The notes under the pieces: generated by a model | The model's database searches: none | What the model saw: the letters and a program-made list of their open reading frames with translations, nothing else | What the model was told of the DNA's origin: nothing | Position numbers and translations under genes: made by a program | NCBI GenBank assembly: GCA_963776675.1 | Contig: CAVZNR010000050.1 | Span: 52,484 to 116,483 of the forward strand | Origin: Hyphomicrobium_A sp963776675 | GTDB lineage: Bacteria; Pseudomonadota; Alphaproteobacteria; Rhizobiales; Hyphomicrobiaceae | Direction of reading: 5' to 3' | DNA length: 64,000 nucleotides | Shown here: positions 1 to 8,623 of the stretch, piece after piece | Numbering within the stretch: position 1 is the stretch's first letter | How the letters are laid out: every line of letters begins with the position of its first letter

Positions 1-534
1 CAGACGATGGATCTCGTCGGTCTGCTGCGTATTGATCTGGGTCGCTTCCTCCAGCGCGCGCGCCTGCTTCTCGCTGCCCTGACTCAAGGCGACGATCTCG
101 CGGTCACGCTGGAACAGCAGCTTTCGTGCCTCGGCGAGCCGGTGCTCGACCTTGGGCAGGCGGTCCATGATGGTCTGCTCGAGCACGCGGCGTGCGTTCT
201 CGTGCTCCTCCAGCGCCGTGCGCTGATGCGAAACCTCGCCCTCGAGGTTGCTGATGGCGGCGTCGCGGCGGTTGAGCTCGACCATCTGGCGGGCGGCGGC
301 CTCTGCCGACTCCTCCACCTTGGTCTCGAGCTTGTGGATGCGAATGGCGTACTCCGCCCGCAGCCGATCCTTGTCGGCGCGGATTTCCGCCTCGGTGAGC
401 GGCATCGAGCGCTTGATTGAATCGGTGGTAAGCCGCGTCACGCGGCGGCGGTAGAGCGGCGACAAGAATACGGTCAGCAGGGCCGCCAGGAGGAAGCCAA
501 GCCCGACCAGCATGACCATCTCGATGCTGATCAC
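1..534 (-). CDS. Membrane-anchored coiled-coil protein of unknown function (partial)
   Basis: The reading frame is open from the left edge, so the C-terminus is missing. The GTG start at 534 has GAGGA about 7 bases upstream; an in-frame TTG lies a few codons further out. Residues 2-23 form one hydrophobic segment (starting ISIEMVMLVGLGFLL), followed by a basic RRR stop-transfer signal. From about residue 45 the protein is charged and heptad-rich, with many Glu, Arg, Leu and Ala residues, as expected for a long coiled coil facing the cytoplasm. Similar N-terminally anchored coiled-coil proteins are common and uncharacterised in Hyphomicrobiales. No catalytic motif is visible. Opposite-strand frames over this stretch look like shadows with skewed composition. 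Confidence 0.72.
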   Translation of the reverse strand, partial: MISIEMVMLVGLGFLLAALLTVFLSPLYRRRVTRLTTDSIKRSMPLTEAEIRADKDRLRAEYAIRIHKLETKVEESAEAAARQMVELNRRDAAISNLEGEVSHQRTALEEHENARRVLEQTIMDRLPKVEHRLAEARKLLFQRDREIVALSQGSEKQARALEEATQINTQQTDEIHRL

Positions 535-692
535 GCGTGCGTCCTCGAATGGGAATAGCAACGCAATTCGACACCCTCGCGCACTGGCAGCCCGAGCCCC
601 CCGGGGCCGATTATCCTGCTAGCGAGCAAATTGCGCAAATCGGGCACACGCCTCGTCTCCACCCCGGCCCTCTTTCCTCGGCTCCAGCCAAC

Positions 693-1520
693 TCAAAACG
701 GATTCCACGTCGGGCTGCGGGTATACTTCAAATACCCGACATTGGCACCTAGGCGCAGGCCCACTCCGGCCCGGATCGGGGCAAGCGTGACATTTCCATG
801 CGTCTGGTACTGGATGCCAACGCCGCCCACGAAATACGCCGAGCCCTGCACGCCGGCGTAGCGGTCGTAGATCTGGAGGGGATCGCGCAGGTTGTAGACC
901 AGTACCATGGTCCGCGAGCCCTCGCCGCCGAAGTCGTAGCCGATCGAAGGGCCCTGCCAGTAGACTTTGTGGACACCGGCATCCTTGGTGTAGAGCGTGC
1001 CCTCGCCATAACGCAGGCCGGCAACGAAGGCGCCGCCCGCATCCTCGCCGAGGATGTAGCCGTTGGGCCGTCCCGACTTGCGGAAGGCATACTCCACGAC
1101 CTCGGCCAATCCCTTGCTGATCGAGCCGAAGAAGTGGTGGCCTGCCTCCAGCACCTCGTTCTGCGAAAACGTGCCGTCCTCGGGCGGCCCGTCACGCCGT
1201 CCGTCGTAGGCTTCGCCCGGCGGATGATAAGGCTCGCCGTAGCCGCCGGGATCCCGGGACTCCTCCGGGCCGCGTGGCGTCGGCGACACCGCCGCGCCGC
1301 CGCCGTCATAGCGCCGGTAGTTGTCGTCCTCGCTGTAGACGCCGCTTGGCCGATAGGGCGCACGCGCCGCCGTCTCGTCGCCGGGCGCGCTGTAGCCGTC
1401 GTCCTGCGCACCCGCTGGCGCTGCAAGCAGGGTTGCGCCGAGCGCCGTCGCGGCGGCCAGGGCGAGCACAGACCTAACTCCGCGAAAGAGTTGCGGCATG
1501 GCGAGATCCATTGGTTGCAT
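693..1520 (-). CDS. eipA: EipA-like periplasmic envelope integrity protein (DUF1134)
   Basis: A 275-residue secreted protein. A hydrophobic signal peptide ends near residue 38 (APAGAQ). A low-complexity linker rich in Pro, Gly, Asp and Tyr covers about residues 40-115. The C-terminal half, from about 118 (SQNEVLEAGHHFFGSISKGL) to the end, matches the DUF1134 family by its GYDFGGEG, YNLRDPLQIY and GVGLRLGANVGYLKYT segments. DUF1134 includes EipA of Brucella, a small periplasmic beta-barrel protein linked to cell-envelope integrity. Its role here is inferred from that family. Starts at residues 4 or 8 are also possible, since none has a strong ribosome-binding site. The gene stands alone, transcribed away from cysQ. 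Confidence 0.82.
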   Translation of the reverse strand: MQPMDLAMPQLFRGVRSVLALAAATALGATLLAAPAGAQDDGYSAPGDETAARAPYRPSGVYSEDDNYRRYDGGGAAVSPTPRGPEESRDPGGYGEPYHPPGEAYDGRRDGPPEDGTFSQNEVLEAGHHFFGSISKGLAEVVEYAFRKSGRPNGYILGEDAGGAFVAGLRYGEGTLYTKDAGVHKVYWQGPSIGYDFGGEGSRTMVLVYNLRDPLQIYDRYAGVQGSAYFVGGVGIQYQTHGNVTLAPIRAGVGLRLGANVGYLKYTRSPTWNPF

Positions 1521-1662
1521 GGGGCCCAGCGGACGCTCCGCAAGTCGCCACCAATTTGAAAATTCTTCGACTTAAAGTGTTACGAAAGTGTGGCCGATTT
1601 GGCGATCTGAAGTGGCGCGAATGCGGCAGTTTGGCCCCACCGCACCGCGCAGTTTTATCGCC

Positions 1663-2478
1663 TTAAAGCAGGCACTTCCGGCCCCACGCCACGAAGTGCG
1701 GATTGGCGAATCCCCCCGAGCTCTTGCCATAGAGCAACGGGTCGCCCTCCAGCGTGGTCACGCACCCGCCGGCGGCGGCAAGGATGGCGTGCCCGGCGGC
1801 CGTGTCCCACTCGCTGGTCTGGCCCAGGCGCGCATAAAGATCGGCCTCGCCCTTCGCGATCAGGCAGAACTTGAGCGACGAGCTCGCCTTGCGCGTCTCC
1901 GCGATCGGCAGCCGCGCCAGGAACGCCTCCGTGCTCTGGGCGGCGTGCGAGCGGCTGGCGAACGCGACGAGTGCTCCGGCATCGGGCTGGCGCGTGTGGA
2001 GCCGCTTGAGGCTCAGATCGTCGAGGCGCGCGGCCTTGGCATCGGGCGTAATGCGCACCTCCATCGCCTCATCGGGCGCGAGCGTCACGAACAGCTCGTC
2101 GAGCGCCGGCGCGTAGATAATACCGAATACCGGGCGGTTTCCTTCGACGAGACCGACGTTGATGGTGAACTCGGGGCTGCGCTTGATGAAGGCACGTGTG
2201 CCGTCGAGCGGATCGACGAGGAAAAAGGCATCCTCGATCTTCGGCACGCGCCCGGCGGCGACCGCCTCCTCGGCGATGACGGGAATACCCGGCGCCACCT
2301 TGTCGAGGCCTTCGATCAGCACCGCCTCCGCCTCGTGATCGGCAACCGTCACCGGCGTGGTATCGGCCTTGGTCTCCACGGCCACACCGGCCGCGAAGTG
2401 GTGCATCTCGATACGCCCCGCCGCGAGCACCGCGGGCAGGAGACCTTCAACCAGATGCCGGCAATCTGTGGCTTTCAT
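1663..2478 (-). CDS. cysQ: 3'(2'),5'-bisphosphate nucleotidase CysQ
   Basis: A 271-residue member of the inositol monophosphatase-like, Mg-dependent phosphatase family. The metal ligands are visible: the Glu pair at 70-71 (VIAEEA), DPLDGT at 89-94, and the C-terminal WDTAAGHAIL motif near residue 220. An N-terminal ETKADTTPVTVAD segment is typical of CysQ. The family removes the 3' phosphate of 3'-phosphoadenosine 5'-phosphate, the by-product of sulfate assimilation, to give AMP. Family members overlap in substrate, so an inositol-phosphatase role cannot be fully excluded. The ATG start at 2478 gives a full-length protein. The upstream 268 bases separate it from the divergent chpT and probably hold both promoters. 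Confidence 0.9.
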   Translation of the reverse strand: MKATDCRHLVEGLLPAVLAAGRIEMHHFAAGVAVETKADTTPVTVADHEAEAVLIEGLDKVAPGIPVIAEEAVAAGRVPKIEDAFFLVDPLDGTRAFIKRSPEFTINVGLVEGNRPVFGIIYAPALDELFVTLAPDEAMEVRITPDAKAARLDDLSLKRLHTRQPDAGALVAFASRSHAAQSTEAFLARLPIAETRKASSSLKFCLIAKGEADLYARLGQTSEWDTAAGHAILAAAGGCVTTLEGDPLLYGKSSGGFANPHFVAWGRKCLL

Positions 2479-2746
2479 CCGCCTCTCGATTCCTGTGATT
2501 CGCGCGCGCAGCCCCTTTCATAAGGCTCGCGCGCGTCATGCAACATGTCCTGCTTCAGCAAGTAGCCCAACAAAAATAAGGAGGTGTGTGGAGGACGGTC
2601 GCAGACCTTTGCAAGGCATGTCCGGCGCGTGTATCAAAAGAACCGATTGTTTCGCAAGCAACCCATGCCGCTCGGGCCCGACGCACCTGACGCCGAAGGC
2701 GCCCGAGCCGTCGTCGTTCGGACATGCGACATCAAAGGGGACATCG

Positions 2747-3385
2747 ATGGGCCAACGCGCCGTTCCGACAGACCTTGAGCTCGCCGCGCTTATCTCCAGC
2801 AAAATATGCCATGACGTAATCGGCCCCGTTGGCGCCATCTACAACGGCTTGGAAATTCTCGACGAGGACGACGACGAGGAGGCCAAGAACTACGCTCTCG
2901 ACGTCATCCGCAACGTCACCGAGCAGGCCTCGGCGCGGCTGCAGTTCGCCCGCTTCGCCTTCGGCGCCGCAGGATCGGCCGGGGCCATGATCGATCTGGG
3001 CACCGCCGAGCAGATCTCGCGCGGCTTCATCGGCAAGGGCAAGCACAACCTCATCTGGCGCACCGTTCCCGGCCACATGGGCAAGGACAAGGTGAAGCTC
3101 CTGCTGAACCTGGTCGCCAGTTCGGTCACAGCGCTGCCCCGTGGCGGCGACATCGAGGTGCAGATGGTGGGCTCGCTCGAAAACCCGAGCTTCCTCATCC
3201 GCTGCCGCGGCACCAACGCCAGGCCGCCCCAGCACCTCAACGAGTTCATCGCCGGCGAGCATCCGCCCCCGCTCGATGCCATGACCATCCAGGCCTACTA
3301 CACATGGCGGCTGGCCGCGACCGCAGGCATGCGTCTGGAGGTGCTCCAGGACGGCGCCGACATTCTGCTGTCCGCCAAGCCGTAA
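2747..3385 (+). CDS. chpT: Histidine phosphotransferase ChpT
   Basis: A 212-residue protein with the ChpT hallmark near the N-terminus: ISSKICHDVIGPVGAIYNGL, where His22 is the predicted phospho-accepting residue. The rest resembles a degenerate histidine-kinase ATPase domain. In Caulobacter and relatives ChpT relays phosphate from the hybrid kinase CckA to CtrA and CpdR, controlling the cell cycle. The length fits the family (about 210-225). The open frame extends upstream to 2357, but the ATG at 2747 has AAAGGGG 6 bases before it and starts just before the conserved region, so it was chosen. The upstream stretch has no conserved character. Confidence 0.88.
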   Translation: MGQRAVPTDLELAALISSKICHDVIGPVGAIYNGLEILDEDDDEEAKNYALDVIRNVTEQASARLQFARFAFGAAGSAGAMIDLGTAEQISRGFIGKGKHNLIWRTVPGHMGKDKVKLLLNLVASSVTALPRGGDIEVQMVGSLENPSFLIRCRGTNARPPQHLNEFIAGEHPPPLDAMTIQAYYTWRLAATAGMRLEVLQDGADILLSAKP

Positions 3386-3512
3386 ACCTGAGACGGCGCA
3401 CCGCGCGCCGCGGCGTCTGCAACGAACCCGGGCGACGCTGCGCTGGCGTCGGCTCAGCCTTGCTTGCTAAAGCTCGCCGTCGACATATCTCCAGCCTCCA
3501 AGAGGCGCTCTC

Positions 3513-4121
3513 TTGCTTCGCGTCGAACATCTGCAGGTCGGCGACCTGCCGCCGCTGACCTTCGAGGTCGCCGACGGCGAATGTCTCGCCGTCGAGGGGC
3601 CGTCGGGGATCGGCAAGTCGCGCCTATTGCGCGCCATCGCCGATCTCGAGCCCGCCCCCGGGCAAGTCTTTCTCGACGGCGCGGAGCGCCACGAGATGGC
3701 CGCCCCGGAATGGCGCACGCACGTGCGCTATTGCGGGGCCGAGCCTGCGTGGTGGACCGATACCGCGCGTCCCGTGTTCCCGCAGGCGGCGCGACTTGAG
3801 CGGCTGCTCGGCTCGGTCGGCCTCGATACAAGCTTGCTCGACCGGCCCCTTGCGGTGCTCTCAACCGGCGAGCGCCAGCGCCTCGCCCTCGTGCGTGCGC
3901 TGATCGACGAGCCGAAGGTCCTGCTGCTCGACGAGCCGACCACCGCGCTCGATCCGCAATCGGCTGCCCTCGTCGAGGAGCTCGTCAGGTTTCACATCCT
4001 GTCGGGCGGCACCGCCATGCTCGTGTCCCACGACCCCAGCCAGATCGAGAGGCTGGCGCACGCGCGCCTGCTGTTGCCCAAGACTACCGACCCGGCGCCC
4101 ACGGGAGAGCACGCAGCATGA
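3513..4121 (+). CDS. fetA: FetA-like ABC transporter ATP-binding protein
   Basis: A compact 202-residue ATPase subunit. Walker A is GPSGIGKS (29-36), the signature is LSTGERQR (116-123), Walker B is VLLLDEP (136-142), and the switch His lies in VSHD (171-174). The start is TTG at 3513 with AAGAGG 7 bases upstream. Its stop overlaps the ATG of the next gene by four bases, so the two are translationally coupled. The partner is an UPF0014/FetB permease, and this pairing defines the FetAB system, which in E. coli supports iron export and resistance to oxidative stress. The substrate here is inferred from that pairing. Confidence 0.85.
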   Translation: MLRVEHLQVGDLPPLTFEVADGECLAVEGPSGIGKSRLLRAIADLEPAPGQVFLDGAERHEMAAPEWRTHVRYCGAEPAWWTDTARPVFPQAARLERLLGSVGLDTSLLDRPLAVLSTGERQRLALVRALIDEPKVLLLDEPTTALDPQSAALVEELVRFHILSGGTAMLVSHDPSQIERLAHARLLLPKTTDPAPTGEHAA

Positions 4122-4924
4122 GCATGAGCTACGTTCCACTTACGCCCATGGATCTGGTGCTGGCGGCGGCGCTGCTCGCCATCAACGCGGGCATCTCGTG
4201 GTATTTCCGCCTGGAGTTGGAGCGCAGCCTCACCATCGCCGCCGTCCGCATGGTGGTGCAGCTGGCACTCGTCGCCATCGTGCTGAAGCTCATATTCGGC
4301 CAGACTTCGCCGGTGTGGACCGTGCTCATGGCGCTGGTCATGGTGGGCGCGGCGGGAGTGGAGGTCACCACGCGCCAGCACCGCCGCATCGCCGGCTGGC
4401 ACGTGCTGGGCTTGAGCACTGCCACCCTGCTGTTTGTCGGCCTGACGATCACTACGCTCGGCGTCGGCGTGATCATCGGCCCCGATCCCTGGTACGCACC
4501 GCGCTATATCCTGCCGATTCTCGGCATGGTGCTCGGCAACACCATGACCGCGCTCAGCCTGGTGCTCGACACACTGACCGAGACCGCCCACCGCGACCGC
4601 GCCGCCATCGAGGCGCGGCTTGCGCTCGGCGCGCACCGCTACGAGGCCATGAGCGGCGTGCTGCACGTGGCGCTGCGCACCGGCATGATGCCGATCCTCA
4701 ATTCCATGGCGACGACGGGCATCGTGGCGCTACCCGGCATGATGACCGGACAGATTCTCGCCGGCGCCGACCCGGTGGAGGCGGCCAAGTATCAGGTGCT
4801 GATCATGTTCCTGATCGCCAGCGCCACGGCGCTCGGCTCGTTCTTCGGCGCGCTCGCCGGCCTGCTTCTGTTGACCGACAAGCGCCATCGCCTGCGGCTC
4901 GACCGCCTCGTCGCGACGCGCTGA
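4118..4924 (+). CDS. fetB: FetB-like permease (UPF0014)
   Basis: A 268-residue inner-membrane protein with about seven hydrophobic segments. The family-typical core is clear: RMVVQLALVAIVL near residue 45, LGMVLGNTMTALSLVLD near 145, and the coupling-loop region EARLALGAHRYEA followed by MMPILNSMATTGIVALPGMM. These match UPF0014/FetB permeases. The gene starts inside the last codons of fetA (ATGA overlap at 4118-4121), giving a two-gene operon. Together they should form a small ABC exporter, thought in E. coli to export iron under peroxide stress. The next gene is convergent, and only 10 bases separate the stops. Confidence 0.87.
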   Translation: MSMSYVPLTPMDLVLAAALLAINAGISWYFRLELERSLTIAAVRMVVQLALVAIVLKLIFGQTSPVWTVLMALVMVGAAGVEVTTRQHRRIAGWHVLGLSTATLLFVGLTITTLGVGVIIGPDPWYAPRYILPILGMVLGNTMTALSLVLDTLTETAHRDRAAIEARLALGAHRYEAMSGVLHVALRTGMMPILNSMATTGIVALPGMMTGQILAGADPVEAAKYQVLIMFLIASATALGSFFGALAGLLLLTDKRHRLRLDRLVATR

Positions 4925-4934
4925 GCTTCTCGCT

Positions 4935-5936
4935 CTAGCGCGCGACAGACGTTCCCGTGTCGAGCGGCGGCACCACCGCGCTGCGCCTGCTGGCGCCGGC
5001 GGCAATCGCCGCGGCTGCGGCTTCCTTGGCGGCGGCTGCCGCGGTCTCGGCGGCGGCGGCGGCACGTTCTGCTGCGGCTGCGGCAGCGGCGGCTGCCGCG
5101 GCTGCGGCCGACTGATTCTCCGGCGGCTTCAGCGCGGCGACCGGCGGCTCGGCATCTTGCTCCTGCGCGCTGGCAGCGGGCGCCGTTCCAGCAGGCAGCG
5201 TGCCCGTCTCGACGACCCCCGGACCGGCAGGTGGCGCGGCGGGAAGCTCGGTATGCGCGCTCTTGCTCGGCTCGGTCGGTGCCGTCGGCGTGGCCATCTT
5301 CAGCGGATCGCCATTATCGGGCGCAGCCTTGTCGTCGCTGGCGGGCTCAGTGGCCGCGGCCTCCGACGGCTTGCTCTCCTCCGCGGCGGCGGCAGCGGTC
5401 TTGCCGTTGTCGTCCGCCGGCGCTTCGGCGCTTTCCGTATCTTCCTGCGGCCGGCCGACGTCGCGTCCGTCCAGCGTGATCTCGGAGGCGATCGGGCGAT
5501 GAGGCTTCTTGCTCGCCTCTTGCGTTGCCTTTTCCGGAGCGCTCGTCTCGGGTGCGCTCTTGGCTGCCGCCTTGCGTACGGGTGCGGGTGGCGAGCCGTC
5601 CGCGCTTTCACCATCGTTGCCGGCCTTGGCACGATCGGCGCCCCAGCAGACGTTGGCACTGGCCGTGCAGGTATGCTCGTCGAAAACGATGAAGTTCAGG
5701 AAGAGCTCGCAGCTCACGTCCTTCTTGCCGACCGTGTAGTCCTTGATGCCCTGCTGGCCGGCCCAGGTCTGGATGTGCTTGTCGAGCAGCGCCTTGGCGT
5801 CACGGATGGGGCCATCCTTGCCGTAGTCGTTGACCGTAAAGCCGAAACGCTTACACGCGGCCTGCGCCGGCGGAGCGGCGCCCATGGCAAAACCTATGAG
5901 CACAAAGGCTGACGCAAATTTGAGCGTAGCGCGCAT
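4935..5936 (-). CDS. Secreted protein with Cys-containing N-terminal domain and Ala-rich C-terminus
   Basis: A 333-residue protein when started at the ATG at 5936, preceded by a G-rich stretch; a start 10 codons further out is possible but lengthens the basic leader. Residues 1-26 form a signal peptide ending AQAA. The next 75 residues hold four cysteines (ACKRFGF, VSCELF, HTCTA, NVCWG) and look like a small folded domain that could carry two disulfides. From about residue 105 the protein becomes low complexity, rich in Ala, Pro, Glu and Lys, and near residues 270-315 it is almost pure Ala with scattered Glu, Arg and Lys. No family is recognised with confidence. The tail may span or contact the envelope. 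Confidence 0.7.
   Translation of the reverse strand: MRATLKFASAFVLIGFAMGAAPPAQAACKRFGFTVNDYGKDGPIRDAKALLDKHIQTWAGQQGIKDYTVGKKDVSCELFLNFIVFDEHTCTASANVCWGADRAKAGNDGESADGSPPAPVRKAAAKSAPETSAPEKATQEASKKPHRPIASEITLDGRDVGRPQEDTESAEAPADDNGKTAAAAAEESKPSEAAATEPASDDKAAPDNGDPLKMATPTAPTEPSKSAHTELPAAPPAGPGVVETGTLPAGTAPAASAQEQDAEPPVAALKPPENQSAAAAAAAAAAAAAERAAAAAETAAAAAKEAAAAAIAAGASRRSAVVPPLDTGTSVAR
4990..5113. repeat. GCN-type low-complexity tract encoding polyalanine
   Basis: Irregular repetition of GCN/NGC triplets encodes the long alanine run in the overlapping minus-strand gene. Several synonymous Ala codons are mixed, so it is not a pure microsatellite. That suggests selection for Ala at the protein level rather than recent slippage. 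Confidence 0.6.
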
Positions 5937-6103
5937 TGGAGCCCCCAGTCGGCACGGTAACGGCACAGTTCGAAAATGACGATTCGAACAAGCTATAGCG
6001 GGTACGCCAGACCCTGCCTAGCGCCCCACCCTGCGATTTATGTGCAGTACAATGATAGCCGAAACAGGGCGCCCAATGGGCCGCCCCGCCGACGGTTCGC
6101 CCG

Positions 6104-6442
6104 TCAGTTCATGTAGGGTGAATCGCCGCCGTTGGGGCCGATGCCCGAATCGAAGAAGAAACCGCTGTCGAACGGACCGCCCTGCGACTGCTTGTTGATC
6201 GCGGGGTCGATATAACCGCCGTAAAGCTGGAAGTAGCGGGCGATCTCCTCGGCGGTCGAGCCCTGCGGGGGACGACGGCGGGCGTGGCGACGGCGCGGCT
6301 TGGCTTCCAGCGTGGCTTCGCCGGCCCAGGCGCCCGAACCCCAGCCGGTGGACCCAGCCTGCTGCGCAATGCCGTCCATGGCCGCCACGGCCAAAAATGC
6401 CGCGCCAGCGGCAAACCCCAAGCGAACGAGTGAACGGCTCAT
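6104..6442 (-). CDS. Small secreted protein of unknown function
   Basis: A 112-residue protein starting at the ATG at 6442, with a purine-rich AAGAGG in the preceding 20 bases. Residues 1-26 form a signal peptide (MSRSLVRLGFAAGAAFLAVA). The mature part has a basic stretch (KPRRRHARRRPP) followed by a segment with Tyr, Phe and Gly (YFQLYGGYIDPAIN, SGFFFDSGIGPNGG). The frame remains open for 100 codons upstream, but that part is Arg-rich and lacks a plausible start. No family is recognised. A periplasmic or surface location is inferred from the signal peptide only. Confidence 0.6.
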   Translation of the reverse strand: MSRSLVRLGFAAGAAFLAVAAMDGIAQQAGSTGWGSGAWAGEATLEAKPRRRHARRRPPQGSTAEEIARYFQLYGGYIDPAINKQSQGGPFDSGFFFDSGIGPNGGDSPYMN

Positions 6443-6772
6443 GTCCCGATAGCCTCTTTTTTTCTTCCACCCCGCACGTGCGAGGCGGAGATTAGCGGAA
6501 ATTGGGTGGCGGGCTCGCAAAACAATGGTCAAAAACGCGCTTTGCCGGCCTCTTGTCACCCTTCGACCACGCCTTGACACGTCTTTCCACGCAACTTTCC
6601 GCCCCGGCCGCGGCCCAGAAACGCGGGCAGCGGCGCGATTTTCTTCCACCAGGCGGCAACTCGAAGAAACCCTACGCCGCCGTATCATCCTCACCATGTG
6701 CGAGGGAATCGTTAACCAGCGGCGGACCGGGTTGCAGTCCACCCGCAGGCAACGCTCCTCGCGTCCGGCGCC
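6443..6772. other. Intergenic region without a recognisable gene
   Basis: 330 bases between two minus-strand genes. Frames on both strands are short and have Arg/Ser-rich composition typical of shadows. It should contain the promoter of the 6104-6442 gene. No hairpin with a T-run, tRNA or clear operator was seen. Confidence 0.5.
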
Positions 6773-7078
6773 CTACGACGTCTTGCAGATCGTCGCGACG
6801 GCGCGGCAGTTGTAGCCCAGTCCGCCCGTCTTGCAGGTGTAGTGCGGACTGACCTTGTAGCCGGGTGTCGACCCCGTCGCCATGTAGGACGCCCACACAC
6901 CCCAGTCGAAGGACTGCAGCAGCGCCTCGTACGCCTGGAACTTGGCGCCGGACATCGAAGTATTGGTGCCCGAGCTGCCCTTTCTGAAGCAACGTCCCGC
7001 CTCGGCTGGAGTTCCGCAAGCGAGCGAAAGGACGCCGAGAGCCGCGACGGCGGCGACGGTGCGATGGATCATTTTCAT
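6773..7078 (-). CDS. Small secreted Cys-containing protein of unknown function
   Basis: A 101-residue protein. The ATG at 7078 has AGGGGA about 8 bases upstream; a second ATG follows two codons later. A signal peptide (MKMIHRTVAAVAALGVLSLA) ends near residue 31 (AEA). The mature part, about 70 residues, has four cysteines (GRCFRKG, HYTCKTG, YNCRAV, TICKTS) and many Gly, Ser and Tyr residues, suggesting a small disulfide-stabilised periplasmic protein. One further Cys lies in the leader. Its sequence recalls small uncharacterised secreted proteins of Hyphomicrobiales, but no function can be named. Confidence 0.65.
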   Translation of the reverse strand: MKMIHRTVAAVAALGVLSLACGTPAEAGRCFRKGSSGTNTSMSGAKFQAYEALLQSFDWGVWASYMATGSTPGYKVSPHYTCKTGGLGYNCRAVATICKTS

Positions 7079-7218
7079 TGCTGGATTCCCCTGAGGCAAA
7101 AGCGCAACGGCGAAAGCTTGCCGCATGCGCTCGGGCTTGCCCACCGGGGAAGCGGGGCAACGCATAAATGTTCTGGGGATCCGTGGCCTGCGAGTGACGC
7201 CGCGGCTTCAGTCCCGAC

Positions 7219-7434
7219 TCAGGCCGAAGCCTGCAGGTTGACCGCCTTGGGTCCCTTGCCGCGCTTGTCGGGCTCGGTATCGAACGAGATGCGCATGCCC
7301 TCGTCGAGGTTGCCGATCCCGGCCTGCTCGACGGCCGTCACGTGCACGAACACGTCGCTGCCGCCGTCGTCGGGCTTGATGAAACCGAAGCCCTTCTGGG
7401 CGTTGTAGAACTTTACTGTGCCGCTCTGGCGCAT
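7219..7434 (-). CDS. cspA: Cold-shock domain protein (CspA family)
   Basis: A 71-residue single cold-shock domain. RNP1 is KGFGFIKP (14-21) and RNP2 is DVFVHV (27-32), followed by the usual EGMRISFDTEPDKRGKGPKAVNL. These OB-fold proteins bind single-stranded RNA and DNA and act as RNA chaperones. The start at 7434 has TGAGGAGAAG upstream. The ORF is complete and of usual length. Whether it responds to cold cannot be told from sequence, because alphaproteobacteria carry several paralogues, many constitutive. Confidence 0.95.
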   Translation of the reverse strand: MRQSGTVKFYNAQKGFGFIKPDDGGSDVFVHVTAVEQAGIGNLDEGMRISFDTEPDKRGKGPKAVNLQASA

Positions 7435-7619
7435 CGCGACTTCTCCTCAAGTCCACACTTATCGACAACGGCGCGGCTCGAGCGTGGCCGGCACCGCTGG
7501 CTCGGGAGTCTCTTCGCTGTTCGGGAGGGGGCTAAGGCGCGTGAGAGGGGCATGCGCGCGTGAGTCTCTTGGTCTATGCAAAGTCTCCGTCGGGTCGACT
7601 GTCCGCCCGAGCACCTTGA

Positions 7620-7653
7620 ATATCCGGGAAAAACCACCCCTGTGCAAGGGGCT
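7620..7653 (-). terminator. Probable intrinsic terminator after rlmJ
   Basis: On the minus strand, CCCCT, a five-base loop and AGGGG form a hairpin a few bases beyond the rlmJ stop at 7659, followed by TGGTTTTT. The stem is short but GC-rich and correctly placed. Confidence 0.5.
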
Positions 7654-7658
7654 GAAGA

Positions 7659-8555
7659 TCAAACGGGCCCCCTGCTATCTTCGTCCTTGCTAACGGCTGA
7701 ACGCTCGCGGCCAAGTGTCTCCAGCCGGAACGCGGCGCCCGGTCCCTGTGCCAACAACCGTGCCAGATCGGGCAGCAATGCGCCGAGCCTTGCGGAGAGC
7801 GTAAACGGCGCGTTGACGACGATGAGGCCGGCGCCGTTGAGACGCGCAGGGTCGTCGGGCTTGCGCACCAGGAGCTCCACCGCGAGCGCCTTGGCGAGGC
7901 CAAGCTCGGCGATCTGGCTGCGGAACCTCGCGATCGGCTTCTCGTCCTTGATGGGATACCACAAGAGAATTGTGCCGGTGGCGAAGCGGCGCTCCACCTC
8001 CTTCAAGCCGTCGACCAGCCGCGCAAGCTCTCCCGCCACCTCGTAGGCCGGGTCGACGAGCACCACGCCGCGGCGCTCCTTCGGCGGCAGCAGCGACTTG
8101 AGCGCGGTGAAGCCGTCGAGACCCAGAACCTTCACGGCGCGATCGCGCGCAAAGAGCTTTGCCAGCGCGGCGCGGTCCTCCACATGCAGCTCGTTGACCA
8201 CCAGCCGGTCGCCTTCGCGCATCAGGTGCCGGGCGAGCAGCGGACTGCCCGGATAACGCGCGAGCGAACCATCGCCGTTCAGGGCGCGCACCACGTCCAG
8301 ATAAGGCGCGAGCACCGCGGCCGCCTCCGGCGACAACGTTGCGCCGGCATCGAGAATGCGCCCGATCCCCTCGCGCCATTCTCCGGTCTTCGTCGCCGCC
8401 TCCGAGCCCAGATCGTAGACGCCGATGCCGGCGTGGGTGTCGATCACGCGGAACGGCGCCGGCTTGAGCTTGAGGTGCTCGATCACCAGCGCCAGCACCG
8501 TGTGCTTGAGGACGTCGGCGAAGTTTCCAGCATGATAGACGTGTCGATAGTTCAT
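7659..8555 (-). CDS. rlmJ: 23S rRNA (adenine(2030)-N6)-methyltransferase RlmJ
   Basis: A 298-residue protein that begins with the RlmJ-typical NYRHVYHAGNFADVLKH. The SAM-binding region is RVIDTHAGIGVYDL (36-49) and the N6-adenine methyltransferase catalytic motif is DPAY (168-171). Family members methylate A2030 of 23S rRNA. Length and motifs are complete, and a hairpin with a T-run lies just downstream. It has no operon partner; the next minus-strand gene upstream begins at 10042. Confidence 0.93.
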   Translation of the reverse strand: MNYRHVYHAGNFADVLKHTVLALVIEHLKLKPAPFRVIDTHAGIGVYDLGSEAATKTGEWREGIGRILDAGATLSPEAAAVLAPYLDVVRALNGDGSLARYPGSPLLARHLMREGDRLVVNELHVEDRAALAKLFARDRAVKVLGLDGFTALKSLLPPKERRGVVLVDPAYEVAGELARLVDGLKEVERRFATGTILLWYPIKDEKPIARFRSQIAELGLAKALAVELLVRKPDDPARLNGAGLIVVNAPFTLSARLGALLPDLARLLAQGPGAAFRLETLGRERSAVSKDEDSRGPV

Positions 8556-8623
8556 GGCCGACGCTTGAGCGCCGTTGGCGGTCCGCTGTCAAGATGGAGG
8601 ACGGACGGCGGCGCATGGACCGC

